Assembly: GCF_003254395.2 (NCBI RefSeq)
Contig: NC_037639.1
Span: 744,001 to 808,000 of the forward strand
Origin: Apis mellifera
Taxonomy: Eukaryota > Arthropoda > Insecta > Hymenoptera > Apidae
Direction: 5' to 3'
DNA: 64,000 nucleotides
Part shown: positions 14,186 to 25,655 of the stretch, piece after piece
Numbering within the stretch: the first letter of the stretch is position 1
How the letters are laid out: each line of letters begins with the position of its first letter
Notes under the pieces: model-generated
What the model was told of the DNA's origin: nothing
The model's database searches: none
Seen by the model: only the letters and a program-made list of their open reading frames with translations
Translations under genes and position numbers: made by a program

Positions 14186-15849
14186 GATAATAATATATAG
14201 AATGTCATGTCCCATGAATATATTAATATTTTATATAATATATACATATTAATATTATATTATATAATATAATTTTCATTATATAATATAATACATATTA
14301 AAATTATCAATAATCTTATTGATATCTTCATGGATTTTGATGATTTTTAAATATCATATAGATTATAAAGGATAAAATTTTTAAACTTTTTCCTATTAGA
14401 AGTCGATCTAACCCATGATTGTAATTATAATAATAAGGAAAGCTCTAACGAAAATGGTATAAAAAATTAGGAACAAAACCAACTCTGTTTTAGATTGCAT
14501 TACATTAGTTTCTGTTTGCTCACTATTCTTAATGTCTTCGCTGCTTCGTTATAATCATATCTTTAATTTTCCAAATATTTGCAAAAAATTATTATTATTA
14601 TTACATTGAAGCTTGAAATTCGGCGAAAATTATCACATTATGGATCCATTGAATACAAAAATAAAATATCAGACCGTTGGGCAACTAAAATTACAATGAC
14701 CGAAATGACAACAATAGATTATAATAATAAATGCCAAATATAAAATACATTTTATATTTGCCGATTGTTGTAATAAATAATGGTCATGTCACGTTGCATA
14801 TACTATATATATAGGTGAAATTCAACGTAATAATAACAACTATTTTATGCAAATATCTCTAAAATCAAAATCGACTTTCAAACAGAATTGGGAATTAATT
14901 TAATTGGAAAAGTACATAATTAAAAATTTCGAATAAAGTTACTTTAAATAATTACTTATTAAAATGCTGGAATAACATTTATTTTTAGCTATTATTAGTT
15001 GATTCGCTTTTCATATAATCTCGGCCGTTTGACAATTACAATTATTTGCGATTATTATTATACTTTGAACAATAAACTTTATTCATAATTTCAATTATTA
15101 AATTTTGCTCATCACTGGTTTCATGTAAAAAAATTATTCAAATCTGTATTCTCTATAACATGTTTAAAAATTATCAAAATTCATTTCGAGAGATTGGAAA
15201 TAAATTTTATTAAATAAATTATAGTTTGAATTATATATTATGTTTTATATATAACTAAGATTTTATATATTTTATATTATAATAACCAATATAAATGAAA
15301 TGGTAAAAATGTAAAAAACCTATTGGGGATACATGCCAGTAGTCACGTATGCTATTTACATATGCAGAATAAAATGTTCTTTATATATGCGTTTCAATAC
15401 TATTTCATAAAAATAAATAATGTTAAAAGAGTTAAATTAAAATGTTTATAGTAAATGTTTTAATATTTAAGTTTATTATGTGAATATTCGTATATTCTTA
15501 TTGATTCACGCATAATTTTTCTTTTTTCTTTTTTTTTTTCTAAAAAATAAAATAAAATTCTGATTTTCTAATTAATAATTTTACTTTAAACTGTTTTATA
15601 AGTTATATGTTTTTAATTAAAGATGTTTTGTTTAAATTTTATTACATATGAATTTCTTCACGTTAACGTTAAAATATTTTTTAACATTATTTATTTCAAT
15701 TATTCAAAGTATTACAAACATTGCTTATTTCCTTTATTCGATCTAAACGATAAAAATTGTTTTCTTAATAATTAATATAAAGATTTATATGTATGGAAAT
15801 CTTATTATTTCCGTTAAATTTAAATATACAGTTTACGTTACAATTTAGA
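14186..15849. other. AT-rich gap with a nested inverted repeat
   Basis: Mostly AT-rich. Between 14390 and 14560 the sequence is more complex, with TATAAAAA near 14459 but no clear initiator. The inverted repeat at 14696-14787 is annotated separately. No gene was found. Confidence 0.5.
14696..14787. repeat. Nested inverted repeat (about 92-nt imperfect hairpin)
   Basis: Three paired segments share one centre. ATGACC (14696-14701) pairs with GGTCAT (14782-14787). ACAACAAT (14708-14715) pairs with ATTGTTGT (14764-14771). CAAATATAAAA (14735-14745) pairs with TTTTATATTTG (14750-14760) across a 4-base loop. The spacers on the two arms differ greatly (19 against 3 bases), unlike a normal microRNA precursor. 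A MITE remnant or cruciform-prone site is as likely. Confidence 0.5.
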
Positions 15850-16500
15850 AGAGTTGAAATTCTACTTGCGTTTAACTCACGAACCGGGGAAAAAAAAAAA
15901 AAAAATAATCGAAACGAAAGCGTAAGCGAATAAATTCAGTGAAATTTTACGATGGTTTGTGTATCAGTAGCCCTTGTGCGTCACGGAACGGTGGTTGCGA
16001 GGAGGTTAGTCGGGATATAGAGAGGGAGGTGGCCGATGCGCATGTCGTGTCACATTCAGGCTCTACGTTTGTGTGTGCATCCGTGCGTGCGTCATGTGGG
16101 CTTGTTGTTCGTCGTCGCGCCGCGCAGTACCGCGTTTCTCTCTCTAGGGGAGTAAAGCCCCAGCGACCAGCTGTCTCTGCAGTCTAGTTTTATTTGTTCC
16201 CTTTCGATCCCCCCCTTCCCCCGCATCGCCCCGCGTGTCCTTCCTTTTTACCACGAGTCGAGCGGCGATCATTCACGCGTACAGAGACGCTCGCCCTATG
16301 TAATTCTTCCACTTATTCAAAGGGCATGCACTTAAAAAGCGTCCTATCTAGTAGTACTGCTAAAAATAGGAAGAAGCTTGCGCTTTTGTTGCGGTTGCTA
16401 ACCAGCCTAGTCTAATCAACAACCGTAGCGTCTTTGATGTTTAATTATATCTTGTTTATTTGTACAGGATAACATCAATACCGGATGCGATTTATGACCG
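15850..16500 (+). promoter_or_regulatory. CpG-containing promoter / 5' leader island
   Basis: This is one of the strongest composition changes in the window. GC rises from about 15860, is high across 15960-16300 and tails off by 16500. An initiator-like TTCAGTG sits at 15935-15941, just downstream of a 17-base A run. The island holds several short ATG frames (including 16036-16155) and a C-rich run near 16210. An acceptor-like TTGTTTATTTGTACAG ends near 16468. This pattern suits a promoter and multi-uORF 5' leader reading rightwards, but no main coding sequence follows within the window. Confidence 0.4.
16036..16155 (+). other. Short ATG frame in leader island, 39 codons
   Basis: ATG at 16036 to TAA at 16153. 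The product would start MRMSCHIQAL and be rich in Val, Arg and Cys. It has no recognisable domain. It is too short to call a gene; if the island is a 5' leader it would be an upstream frame. Another 29-codon ATG frame (MHLKSVLSSS start) lies near 16326-16415. Confidence 0.15.
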
Positions 16501-17524
16501 GGAAGTTGTAAAATCTTCTTAATATTAATAATAGATACTTTAGAATTGTCATTTTAATATATATATATATCATAATTTTTATTATTATAGTTTATCATGG
16601 AATTAAAAATATGATATTAAAGTTTCATATAGAAATCAAATGCTTTTGATACACACTTTGTGAATTATATTTAATTTGGATTAATTTATCGATCGGTTTC
16701 CTCTCTATTTCTCATTTTAATGAGTTAGAAACATAGTTGTAAAGATTTTCACTTTATATCTTATACATAATTGATCGATTTTAATTTTCGAATTATTCGA
16801 AAAAAAATTTTCATACTATGTATTATATTCTGTTTATATATGCGCCGTGTATAAATCAATATACAATCATTAGTTAAGCAACTATATATGTACGTATATA
16901 ACGGGTGAACTTATCGAAAATCTACTTCCTTATGAATTTAAACGGAACTTTTTTTAAAAATTTTTTTTTTAAATTTCTTTTGTAATGCATATGTAAAACG
17001 GGAAAATTAACTTCGGTCATTGTAATTTCGTTTGCTCAGGGATTGTTTTATATTTTATTTTCGCATTCCATAGAATCCTTTGTACTCTGTCTTGTTCGCT
17101 TATTATACCCATTGTTTATGCAAACAGTTGAGAAATGGCGGTCGCATATTGCCGCACGTGTTTGAATACATACGTATAGCTGGAATTCAATATAATACTG
17201 AAAGATTTTTACAAATAATTTGAAAACAAAGACTGACTATTAATATGTAAAAGAAGTATTGCTTAATGATGTTCTTTATAATATATTCTTATAATATATT
17301 TTAATTTATTAATTTAAGAATGCATATATCTTTTTAATTTATGAAAATAGAATGAATATGATGAATAAATCTAATGTTAGATTATTTTTATTAAAATAAT
17401 AACTTCTTCTATATTTATTATGTAGTTAAATTAACACTTTTTTAAAAAATAAATCGAATTGAAGTTGTTCTTTTTTTTTTTGTGTAAATTTTATGCTCTT
17501 CTTAATATATAAATAGATTAATAA
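16501..17524. other. AT-rich gap with a mixed patch near 17.1 kb
   Basis: Mainly AT-rich. The patch 17030-17170 is more complex. It contains an octamer-like TTTATGCAAAC near 17115, a Pho/YY1-like AAATGGCGG near 17133 and a CACGTG E-box at 17155-17160. This suggests regulatory DNA, but short motifs alone prove little. Confidence 0.35.
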
Positions 17525-17680
17525 CAAATTCTTAAAACGACTAGAATCGATACAACAGCGTCCTATTTTTTGACCCTTGGAATATGGTGGGGTAGTCTTT
17601 GCCAAACACCTGGAGCATGTAATGCAATAAACGATACCATGTCATATCAGCTGCTGTTAACTTTCAACAATAATTTTAAT
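17525..17680 (+). other. Candidate exon-like segment with splice donor
   Basis: An isolated GC-richer block of about 150 bp. The plus strand is stop-free for 52 codons from 17525 and ends exactly in phase at the strong donor GTAAGT (17681-17686). Its peptide includes LGIWWGSLCQTPGACNAIND. An acceptor could be the CTAG ending at 17543. The minus strand also carries a 34-codon ATG frame (17645 to 17541, MTWYRLLHYMLQVFGKDY...). Amino-acid use on both strands is balanced, unlike the A/T artefacts nearby. I do not recognise either product. It could equally be a non-coding exon or conserved element. Confidence 0.25.
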
Positions 17681-19329
17681 GTAAGTAAATGCATATTATA
17701 CTCATAAGAATTCATTTTTGATAATGATATCAATAAAAGTAGTTTTGTATGATGCAAAATAAAATGTATAAAACAAAAAAGATGGATTACATTGATTATT
17801 TTATTTTATTACAAAATTTTTTTTAATAAAAAAAAATATATAAGTATTTAAATATTTGGATATAATTAATTATGCAATATAAATAAATAAAAAAAATTTA
17901 TTTTATAAAATTTTGTATATATGCACTTTTGCTAAATAATTATCGATGTATGAAATTAATATTCATTATCATATGTATGGAATTTTTATTCGAAAAAAAA
18001 AATAAAAAAAATAAGAAATAGGGAAGATTAAAAAATAAGATAATTGTAAAAAAAATATTGGACAGATGGTATATGTTTTATCATGAAAAGATAAAAAAAT
18101 ATGAGAAGAAAAATTTGATTGTAGATAATAAAAAATCAATAGACTTGTAAGATTTTTTATTTTTATGTATTCTTTTTTTTTTCATTTTATGAATCTATAA
18201 AGTTTATATATCTTTGCTTAAAATTGTAACTATATTAATTAAAAAATTATTTATAGTAAAATTTATAAGTAAAATGTTTTATAAGTTAAACTATAAATTA
18301 AACTTTCCTTTACATTTTCATTTTAATATTTACTTACAATGTAATATTTATTTTTTATATTTTTTATCATTAAGAATTATTATTATTAATATTTATTTAT
18401 TATAAATCAATAATTAATTATTTTATCTATTTAAAAAGGTACTATTTTATTTTGAAATTAAAAAATTATTTTTGTTTTTGATAAAAGTAAAATATTCATA
18501 CAATATAAATTTATATTAATCAACTATATTTAATAAGATTTACAACTTGTTGCTAAATTAATTGAAAATTGCGTTTTTATTATTATTATATTTATTATTA
18601 TTATATTTTATTATTATTATATATTATCTATATGTGACTTGTTTTAATATTTTGTTGTAATTTTGATCTCTCTTGAAGAAGGTTTAATATGCAGCATTAA
18701 TTTGATTATGTTAAAAACATATAAAAACATTTAAGAATATATATATATGTATGTATAACGTTTACGTTTTATAGCATTTTTTTTTTATTTTATATATTTC
18801 TTTTTCGTTTATTTGTTAATATATCATATATTTTATTAAGTTATTGAATAAAAAATTATTAAAAGTATATCTGATAAAATTTCGAAGTGGTCAATATACC
18901 CCATTAATGATCAACATCTGCCCCTTGCCAGCTGTTACATGGTACAAAGCAACTACTATTATTATATATATTCGTTGCAACCTTTTTTTTTTAATTCTGT
19001 TTAAGGAATTTTTTATATTATCTCATGTTTTTGCAGAATTAATTTTATTTTTCTGAATTCATTTTCTGTCAGAATTACTATTTTTTTTTTTTTATACATT
19101 GTTTTATATTTCAAAAAAAAAATATATATTTTTATAATTTTTTAATTTTTCATATTTCATGTAATTTATATTGGAGTTATTTTTACTAAAAAATAAATAT
19201 ATTTCTTAAAATGTATTTGTATTTGATTAGTATAGTCTATATAACATTATTGTTGTTAGTAAAAAAAAAATATATATATATATATAAAATAAAAATTAGA
19301 TTTTAAAATATTTTTTTTTTTTTGTTAAG
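17681..19329. other. AT-rich gap, no gene seen
   Basis: Low-complexity A/T sequence, including (ATT)-rich stretches near 18580-18625 and an (AT)8 tract near 19270-19286. No gene is supported. Confidence 0.6.
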
Positions 19330-19520
19330 TTTAAGGTTCAAGTTCATTTATGTAATATATCTCTAATCTATCCATGCCACATTTTCCTTTCATCTTGCTT
19401 CATCTAGTGCATAATTAAATTGTAATTTAAGAAATAAGCTTCAATGAACATTCTTGTATATTTATTATATTCATATAGAATCCCTTATCCCTTAAATTTT
19501 CTTTCTATATATTTAATATT
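19330..19520 (+). repeat. Dispersed repeat family, copy F
   Basis: Diverged copy. The core CATCTTGCTTCATCTAGTGC (near 19392) is followed by TTTAAGAAATAAGCTTCAAT and CATTCTTGTATATTTAT. These match the ordered blocks of copy B (CATCTTGCTGAATCTAATTC, then AATAAGCTTTAATGACATTT). The 5' part is poorly preserved, so the left edge is approximate. Confidence 0.5.
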
Positions 19521-21270
19521 TTATATATCTATGTATGTATTTCTATACTGAATATATAGATTTTACAAATTCTTATTTAAAAAAAAAATTTAAATTAATT
19601 TAAATTAATTAGCAAACTAGCAAGGAAAGATCAACAAAACATTATCTTATTATATCTTACTATTATACTATAATATAATAAAAAATATTATGTTAAAAAA
19701 ACATTAAAAGAAGATTACTTCATTATTATTCTTTTTGAAATAGTTGTACAATCATAAAAATGTCTTATTCAGTTATCTTTTTCACGTGAGTCATAATAAG
19801 ATAAAAATAATGAGTGTATATTTTCATATAATATTATATTATTGATATAAATAGTTCGTAATAAATATTTAGAATTTAATTGAAATATAAGAAGGAAAAT
19901 ATAGAGCGTGTCTTCTCGAGTTTGTGAAACAGAAGAATGCAGTTAGTTGAATACATATATGCACATTTGCTTTGTAAGTGAGTACTGTGCATAATCTCTT
20001 TCTAAACCGGTTGTAATGAAATAGGAATAGAACTAGCTCTATAGTATGTCAGTAACTTGTGGAAATTCTACGTCATTATTAAATGTACTCTGTCCATATT
20101 ATTTGATATTATTAACATGTTATATTAACATGATTATTAACATATTAACATTGGATTATTCGTTTTAATCTTTCTTCGTCAATTTTGCAAACACAATAAT
20201 TGTCTAATAATAAATTAATTTTTTTTTTGTTTGCATTAATGATTCAATTATGTTATATATCATAATGAAAAAATATTTATACTGAAAGCAAAAAAACAAT
20301 TTAAAAATTATTTTGAACTTTTAAAAGATGTTTCTTTGACTAGAAAAGTATAAACAAGAATTTAATTTTTAAATATAAAATAATTCTTAATTTTTAAAAA
20401 ATATATAATTTAAATGATAGCCTATAATTCTGTAGTTGATTTTTTATTAACCGATCATTTCCAATAATATTTACTGCAACTTTTTGGTATATAATAATCT
20501 TCAATTCTTAAATTTTTCTTGATCAATGTTTATCAATTTCAATTTTTAAATAGCTTAGAAAAAAAATCAGAGAGTAAAACATTATAAAAGTTAATATATA
20601 ACTTCAAATGTTTATATTATTATTGCTAATATTATTACATTTATTGTGCATTTTATTATTATATTTATTATTCAACATATATTTTGAAAGTAATTTCAAG
20701 AATAAATTCTTCATTAAAAAATAAACATTATTTCTTATTAAAAAATAAATATCAAATAATATTATCTTTAAATAATAATTTATTATTTTTTCAAATATTC
20801 GTTTTAAAGTTAATTAAAAAATGTCTCAATTGAAATACATTATTTAATAATCATATAATATGTAGCGTTATTTTCAATAATTATTTTTAGACTATTATTT
20901 GAAATAAATTTCATTCAGGTCTTACTTATCTTACAATGAGTTCAAATATAATATTTTAATCGATATACGTATTATTATATCATGTAATTAATAATTTCGA
21001 ATATTTATTTCGTTTTGATAAAGAAACATAATAAATTTAAAATTTTTAAAAAATTAATAAATAAGTATTAATTAAAATTATTATTTATAAACTACGAAAA
21101 ATGTTTTATTGATTGAAAAAATTATTAATTTATTAATTTCTTTAAATAAATTTTTGTTTAATCCATGATCATGAGAAACTTAACAAAGTTGTAAAATTCA
21201 ATAGAGGGTATTCTTAAAGATTAAAAATCAAAAATTAGAAAATAAGAAAAAAAATTAAACGATTGATGGG
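19521..21270. other. AT-rich gap with one mixed patch
   Basis: The patch 19900-20085 is more complex but has no open frame of note. A CACGTGAGTCA string lies at 19783-19793. The remainder is A/T low complexity. Confidence 0.5.
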
Positions 21271-21504
21271 ATGTTCCACTCACCACATGGTATAACAGCT
21301 GCAGAGGGTTCGTTCTTTCGAATATTCGACTCGATTCGAATCCTATCCAGTAAAGATGATGAATCAAACTTGCGTACTTGTACCGTATATTGTATTGTTC
21401 AATCGATAGCCATCAAAGCGACAATATCTGTTAAAGTACAAACAAAAGACGCCTCTTCCGTCCAGTTGTATCGTCGTACCAACTGTCATTTGTTCACTTT
21501 TTGA
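21271..21504 (+). other. Candidate small open reading frame, 77 codons
   Basis: A true ATG (21271, context GGGATGT with a purine at -3) opens a 77-codon frame ending in TGA. It coincides closely with a local rise in GC, unlike chance frames in the surrounding A/T. The product begins MFHSPHGITAAEGSFFRIFD, has two Cys close together in its middle (TCTVYC), and has no signal peptide or membrane segment I can see. No family is recognised. A frame of this length can arise by chance in 64 kb, so it is only a candidate smORF or non-coding exon. Confidence 0.2.
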
Positions 21505-24500
21505 TTTTACTGGATGCAATTATTAGCTATTACTATTTTTACTGTATTTTACATTATTATAAATTATGGGTGTAATTGCATAATTGTAATATGTAAAAAT
21601 TAAAATTATTATTTGTTTATATGTAAAAAAAAAATTATCATTAGAAATAATTAACATAAAATCAGTATTTTGATTTTGTTAATGTTAATAAAGATAATAT
21701 TTTATAATTTATAAAGATATTTGTAATGATTTTTAAGATTTTTTCTTATATTAATGATCTATGTATATGTATTATATTAATACTATTTATAATATTATAA
21801 TACTTAATACTATTTATAATATAATATTCACATAAATATTAAGTATTTTTGTAATTAGTAAAATTTATATATATATAAAATAATTATTCAATAACATTAT
21901 GAATATATATAATAACTCAATAACATAATAAAAAATAATAATAATAATAGTTATTGGTTTATTTTTATTAAATCATTATAAAAATAATTCAAAAAGGAAT
22001 TAGAAGATGAAAGAAAGATGAAAAAAAATTCATTTTTTTTAAATATATTATTTCCTTGCAATTTACATATTATTTACAATATATATATATATTTCTCACA
22101 AAATTTTATATAAAAATTTCAAATATTTGCAAAGTTATTGCAGGAAAAATCTAAAACAATAATAAGAAAGTATAATTGATGTACAATTAACATTTAGATA
22201 ATTTTTTAAAATACTGATATTTATATGAAATACAGTGTGTGTAATTGTTTAATCAAAACAATTTTGATTCTAAATAAAAAACACGATTGATTTCTTTAAG
22301 ATAATGATATTTCTCTTTATATTTATTATTTTATTATTTTATTATTAATTATCCTTCTATATTATAGATAGGATTATATTATTAGATTTATTTTTTTATA
22401 TTTTTTCATATTATTGTTTTACATTTTTTGTATTTTTAAATTTAAAAACAATCGAAAAATACAGTAAAGATTATTTGTTTAACATCATCATTAATTAATA
22501 ATAAATAAAATTTTTCCAGTTACAATGTACGTAGATATGTTAATAATTAAAACATTTGATTTTTCAAATTCTAATCTTCCACTCGATAAAATTATCATCG
22601 TTCAAATATAACAATAATTTTTATATACTTCAAAGGTTTATATATTTTATCTTTATATTCTTAAATAGTATACTGCAAAAATTCAATTTATATATATATT
22701 TAATTTTATATTTCATTAAAATTAAATAATATAAAATAAAAATTTCATTTAATATTTTAACATTTTTTTTCAATTTCAACACAAGTAAGTTTAGAATATT
22801 TACATCTTTTTCTTTAACTACAATTTTTGATTGTTATTTATGATTCCATAATATAAAATGAGGGTTAAAATTAATTAAAGAAACACCTTGCAACTCCTCG
22901 ATAGAAATTGCATGACAACATTCGAATGGAGACAAATGATTAATATTCATGAATTCGTTCTTGAAAAATATATAGTACGTTTTATAACATATGGTTGTCG
23001 GGTTAAATAGATTCAATATCCATAAACTGTTTAAAATATTTCTGCAAGCTTTTTGCTTTTGTTCTTTTGTATTAGAATTAATTTAACTGCAATTGAATTA
23101 TTTTATTTTTTATACCTAATGAATTCCAAAAAAATTGTATGCATTAACTTTTTTGGTCCTTTATTTTATTGCGTTTATGTTTATAAAAAAGTTTTTTTTT
23201 TGTATAAAACTTTGCAAAATAATTTATGCATTATTGATTATAATTCGATTGTTTTTTTTTATATTCTTTTGCCTTCGATCGATATTTACATTTTAATGAT
23301 TTCATAATCAATTAACTGAAATTATAGATAGATTAAAGGTTATAATTTATCATTTTACTTTTAATTCTGATAATTTTTACTTTGAAAAAAATGTTCTTTA
23401 TTAAATTCGGATTATATATCATGTATAGAAAATTAATTTAAAAAAATGTAACTATGAAAATATAAGTTTTTTAAAGATATAAAGAAAATATCATAATATA
23501 CAATGATTGATTGATTATTATTATTTATATTATTATTATTAATTAAATTATTCTTGTCCTGAAATATTAATTAGCAATTGAAATTCACATACAATTCATC
23601 AATTATGTTAGTTACAATAGTTTATTATCGATTCGAATATTCTTCTGAATATTGTATAGCTACTTTATATATATATATTATTATTTTTTATAATGAAATA
23701 AGACAGAGAAAAAAAATATTAATGAGTGACGATAAAAAGAGAAAATTTATACAAATATTATATTGTTTATATATACAGATATTATCTTCATTATTTATTT
23801 AAAATTCTAAACAAAGCATTTACATAATTAATAAATTATATTATTCATATTTTTTAAAAAAATCCGCTATTTTATTAATGTTTTATTAATATGTATGAAT
23901 ATAAATGGATTTTAGAATTTTTTAGAATTTAGAACAATGTTTCTTAATAAGCATATGTCTTAAAGAGAAGCAGTTAAAAATATTTAAATATTTAATTATA
24001 TTCCTTTCATTAAATATAATATCATAATTTCAAACAAATGCGAGAAAATTGTAATTTCTCTAAGCACTGTAATTTCTATTCATTTTTGTTTTAAGAATAA
24101 AAATTAATATTTCAGATTTATAAGAGAAACATAAGATTTTTTAAATTTATTTTATAATCATATAAAAACTTATGGATATTATAATATTTTGAATTATAAA
24201 AAATTATAAAAAAAAATACTAAATAAGACATATTAATTATAAAAGGAGATATTTGATAACATTTTATTTTTCAAAATTTGATTAATTATAATCTATGTTA
24301 TATATATGTTATAATAGAAAACTTCGAATCTAATAGTTTCTTAATTAATTACATTTATATATTATTATTATAGTATTATAATATGTAAATAATATAACTA
24401 TTAATTAAACAATAATTGTATACAAAATAAAATAAGTTGATATAATAGTACTTTACATTACAATTAATACAATTAAATACAATTAAAACAATGTACTAGT

Positions 24501-24792
24501 GTTTTTAAAAAATATTCATGTTAATATATTTCTAACAATTACGATATATATATTCTTTCAATTTCGTTCTTTCAAACGTTTTTTCTTCTTCTTTTTTTAG
24601 TTCAATAAATATAAATTCGATATTAATCAAAATTATATAACATTAGTAAACATATAGAATTGTATATTAAAAGCAAAATAAAATTTTTGCAAAATTTTAT
24701 AATAAATTTTGTTGAAATTTTTAACTTTGTAGAAGCTTTCTAACCTTTAGAAATTTTTTTTGAATGCTTATGATTAAATCTTAAAAAATCGA
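21505..24792. other. Long AT-rich gap
   Basis: About 3.3 kb of AT-rich DNA. The stretch 22850-23060 is slightly more mixed. Short frames (60-84 codons) at 22834-23016, 23053-23307 and 23578-23802 are dominated by A/T-coded residues and are not called genes. Confidence 0.55.
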
Positions 24793-25059
24793 ATGCAAAC
24801 TGGCGTGCAACCGGAACTCGAGTATTGTTCAAAATGTTTTGTTATTCAATACTGGCAATACTCATCTGCAGTCTCAAAGTCCAGATGTTACAGGATGCTA
24901 TGCAAATTGTACAGATGCAATAGTATCTCGATTTTTTTTATTTTTTATTGTACAGAATGTATTTTTGTAATTTACAAAGGAATAACTTATGAATATCAGA
25001 ATGTATATTGCAGATGTTTTTTGATAATCTATGTACATATAATACATATGTGTATATAA
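24793..25059 (+). other. Candidate small open reading frame, 88 codons, Cys-rich
   Basis: An ATG at 24793 opens 88 codons. The first half lies in a GC-richer island (24790-24930). The second half runs through A/T low complexity that encodes a hydrophobic stretch (ISIFFIFYC). The product has ten Cys residues and begins MQTGVQPELEYCSKCF. There is no cleavable signal peptide at the start. No family is recognised. The abrupt composition change within the frame argues against a conserved protein and for a short island plus chance extension. Confidence 0.15.
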
Positions 25060-25479
25060 TTTATATGTATAATTGTAAATTAATTTATGTGTATAAATTG
25101 TAAATTATATATACATAATTTATATTCTACCATGTTCAATTGTTTTTAATGAAATTGAAAGTAGAATAGAAATTAAGTAAAATGTTATTTAATTTTATAG
25201 ATTGATAAAATTATTTATATAATAAATTAAATAAAAAATTAATTTTTTTCTTTTCCTTTTTTTATATTGTATATTTTGTTATTATTTATATAATTATGTA
25301 AAGTTGAATGAATTAAATAAAAAAAAATTATGTTTGTGCAATTAAGAGAAGATAAAGTTGGATAAAATGGATAATTATTGGATTATTAAAATTTTTCATA
25401 TTACACATACAATGTTTTTTAATAAGTTCAAGAACAATAAGGATTTATTTTTTAAATTATAATTATTTCTTGAAAACAC
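25060..25479. other. AT-rich gap, no gene seen
   Basis: A/T low-complexity sequence with no supported feature. Confidence 0.55.
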
Positions 25480-25655
25480 TCCATCATTACACTATTGTTG
25501 CATTTTGTTTCTATCTCGTTTCATCTAATGAATTTAAATTGCTTACAACTTAATCAAAGAGAAACTTAATCGACTTATTTTTATATGCCAACTTTTATAT
25601 TTGATTTGAATTCTTGAATTGATCCTTCCAATAATCTATTAATATTTTTTACATA
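25480..25655 (+). repeat. Dispersed repeat family, copy E
   Basis: Contains TCTCGTTTCATCTAATGAAT, then GCTTACAACTTAATCAAAGA, GAAACTTAATCGACTTATTT and GAATTGATCCTTCCAATAAT. These are in the same order as the matching blocks of copy D at 62.5 kb (TCTCATTTTATTCGATGC, TTTATAACTTGACAAAGAAA, GAATTAATTCTCGAAAGAAT). Confidence 0.55.

Noticed and set aside
15939..16187. 82-codon ORF in the promoter-like island
   Set aside because: Its first codon is GTG, not ATG. The nearest true ATGs give only 22-39 codon products in other frames.
21318..21350. tRNA-like B box (GATTCGAATCC) with an upstream TGGTATAACAG A-box-like word
   Set aside because: The T-arm and acceptor stems do not pair, so no cloverleaf can be built.
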